NCBI GenBank assembly: GCA_947649215.1
Contig: CANSQW010000068.1
Location: forward strand, 1 to 6,976
DNA: 6,976 nt
Reading direction: 5' to 3'
DNA from: an uncultured bacterium
GTDB lineage: Bacteria; Actinomycetota; Coriobacteriia; Coriobacteriales; Eggerthellaceae
Part shown: in pieces, positions 6,201 to 6,976 of the stretch
Numbering within the stretch: position 1 is the stretch's first letter
How the letters are laid out: each line of letters opens with the position of its first letter
Notes under the pieces: generated by a model
Database searches by the model: none
Seen by the model: the letters and a program-made list of their open reading frames with translations, nothing else
What the model was told of the DNA's origin: nothing
Translations under genes and position numbers: made by a program

Positions 6201-6689
6201 ATGTACAAGAAGGTGCTCGTTCCCTACGACAAGTCCGAGCCGGCGCGGCGCGCCCTTGCGCAGGCGCTCGACCTGGTGGCCTGCGCGCCCGACGCTGAGG
6301 TGACCGTCCTCAGCGTGGTGGATTGGCGCGACTTCAACGCGGAGACGTTCAAGATAGCGTCGCGCATGTCCGGCGTGGCGGGCGACGCCGTGGGCATGGC
6401 CGCCTTCGCCGACGTGGGGCTTGAGGCCGCGCGCGAGGAGAGCGAGCGCGTGGCGGAGGACATCGCCGGCATCCCCGGCTGCGCGGATGCCCTGGGCGAC
6501 GGAGGCCGGGTGGCCATCGCCGTCGTGAACGGGTCGCCGCACGATGCCATCACCGCGTATGCCGATGAGGGTGGCTACGACTGCATCGTCATGGGGCACC
6601 GGGGCATGGGCGCCATGCGCGGCGTGCTCGGCAGCGTCTGCTATTCCGTGCTGCACAAGACGGCTTGCCCGGTGCTGGTGGTGAAGTAG
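6201..6689 (+). CDS. Universal stress protein (UspA family)
   Basis: A 162-residue single-domain Usp. The N-terminal strand and loop YKKVLVPYDKSEPARRAL contain the conserved Asp that contacts nucleotide, a VLSVVDW strand follows, and the C-terminal half has YDCIVMGHRGMGAMRGVLGS and the ending CPVLVVK. The nucleotide loop reads G-x2-G (132-135), then eight residues, then Gly-Ser (144-145); the textbook ATP-binding form has nine, so binding should be checked. Usp proteins are cytoplasmic dimers that help survival under starvation, redox or other stress, some by binding ATP or cyclic nucleotides. The gene is coupled to the hydrolase upstream. ATG 6198 is an alternative start adding one Met, but it is too close to the AGGAGG. 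Confidence 0.93.
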   Translation: MYKKVLVPYDKSEPARRALAQALDLVACAPDAEVTVLSVVDWRDFNAETFKIASRMSGVAGDAVGMAAFADVGLEAAREESERVAEDIAGIPGCADALGDGGRVAIAVVNGSPHDAITAYADEGGYDCIVMGHRGMGAMRGVLGSVCYSVLHKTACPVLVVK

Positions 6690-6749
6690 GGCGCCTGTGC
6701 GGCTCGGGCGGCTCGCGTGGCGTTTCCCGGCGGCTCGGCCGGCGGGTGG

Positions 6750-6780
6750 GGCGGGTCTCGGCTGGCGGCCGGGACCCGCC
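6750..6780 (+). terminator. Strong GC hairpin after the stress-protein gene, terminator-like
   Basis: Bases 6750-6763 pair with 6767-6780 over 14 positions (two G-T wobbles) around a three-base loop. It lies 60 bases after the stop. The sequence that follows (GTGCGTTTCC) has only a short T-run, so this is not a textbook intrinsic terminator; it may stop or pause transcription, or protect the 3' end. Confidence 0.45.
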
Positions 6781-6796
6781 GTGCGTTTCCGGGGCT

Positions 6797-6956
6797 AAAG
6801 TGGCCAAAAAAGTCGATTTGACGACAAGATTCGGGCGATTCGCGGCCCCTTCGGCGCCTCGGTGACGCGCTTGTTTTTCGCGACCTGGGGTTTTGTCCGC
6901 TCGCCGGGCAGGGGCGTCAGGAGCTTCGTCATCAAGTCGACTTTTTTGGCCACTTT
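6797..6956. repeat. Intergenic inverted-repeat element E2 (29-bp arms, two mismatches)
   Basis: Bases 6797-6825 and 6928-6956 are reverse complements at 27 of 29 positions; the outer 20 bp, including a run of six A/T, match exactly. They enclose 102 bases. There is no transposase or convincing coding frame. As in element E1 the arms have more A/T than the surroundings and the head is GC-rich. The two mismatches may be drift or compensated change. The window ends 20 bases later, so the next gene is unknown. Confidence 0.9.
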
Positions 6957-6976
6957 GCGCGCTTGCTCTGCACGCA

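Larger units (their letters stand above)
6690..6976. other. Non-coding 3' end of the window
   Basis: This 287-base stretch holds GC-rich sequence (6690-6749), the terminator-like hairpin (6750-6780), inverted-repeat element E2 (6797-6956) and 20 bases with nothing recognisable. Short frames that cross it have Arg/Gly/Pro-rich translations and no ribosome binding site. Confidence 0.7.

Noticed and set aside
3634..6656. Two very long minus-strand open frames (3634-4995 and 4995-6656)
   Set aside because: They lie exactly opposite the UbiB-family gene, hydrolase and stress-protein genes. Their translations are His/Arg/Gly/Val-rich with no motif, as produced by antisense frames in GC-rich DNA.

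Overview
The window is very GC-rich (by eye close to 70% G+C, with strong G/C preference at third codon positions). Every gene I can support is on the + strand. A membrane-embedded LuxR-type regulator (about twelve hydrophobic segments fused to a C-terminal LuxR helix-turn-helix) is an architecture especially abundant in Eggerthellaceae (Coriobacteriia: Eggerthella, Gordonibacter, Adlercreutzia, Slackia and relatives). With the high G+C and A/G/D/E-rich low-complexity tails, this makes an anaerobic gut actinobacterium of that family the best guess. No marker gene fixes the genus.

Layout. 1-174: C-terminal tail of a gene that begins upstream, low-complexity Ala/Gly/Ser, with a 33-bp tandem repeat. 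240-1796: the membrane LuxR regulator, started by TTG behind a good ribosome binding site, carrying a run of ten G at codons 28-31 where a change of one or two bases would give an early stop. 1797-2116: a 320-base gap holding a 23-bp perfect inverted repeat (element E1), a small bulged hairpin and a possible promoter. 2117-3190: an exported, membrane-anchored protein of unknown function with two tandem beta-type repeats outside and a coiled, tyrosine-rich and acidic tail inside. 3373-5025: a UbiB/AarF/ABC1 atypical kinase with all family motifs and two C-terminal membrane segments. 5127-6191: a binuclear metallo-beta-lactamase-fold hydrolase with a probable C-terminal winged helix. 6201-6689: a universal stress protein whose ribosome binding site overlaps the hydrolase stop codon. 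6690-6976: a strong GC hairpin and a second long inverted repeat (element E2).

How the parts may fit. UbiB, hydrolase and stress protein lie close together in one direction with no clear terminator between them; the last two look translationally coupled. Together they suggest a membrane-quinone/lipid, metabolite-detoxification and stress group, but that is inference from proximity. The LuxR protein probably senses a ligand in the membrane and acts on nearby or distant promoters; its target cannot be read from this window.

I did not recognise a complete new defence or metabolic system. The two observations I would follow first are the G10 tract in the regulator (possible phase variation) and the E1/E2 intergenic elements, which share an internal core as well as a common inverted-repeat layout and may be one undescribed dispersed family.
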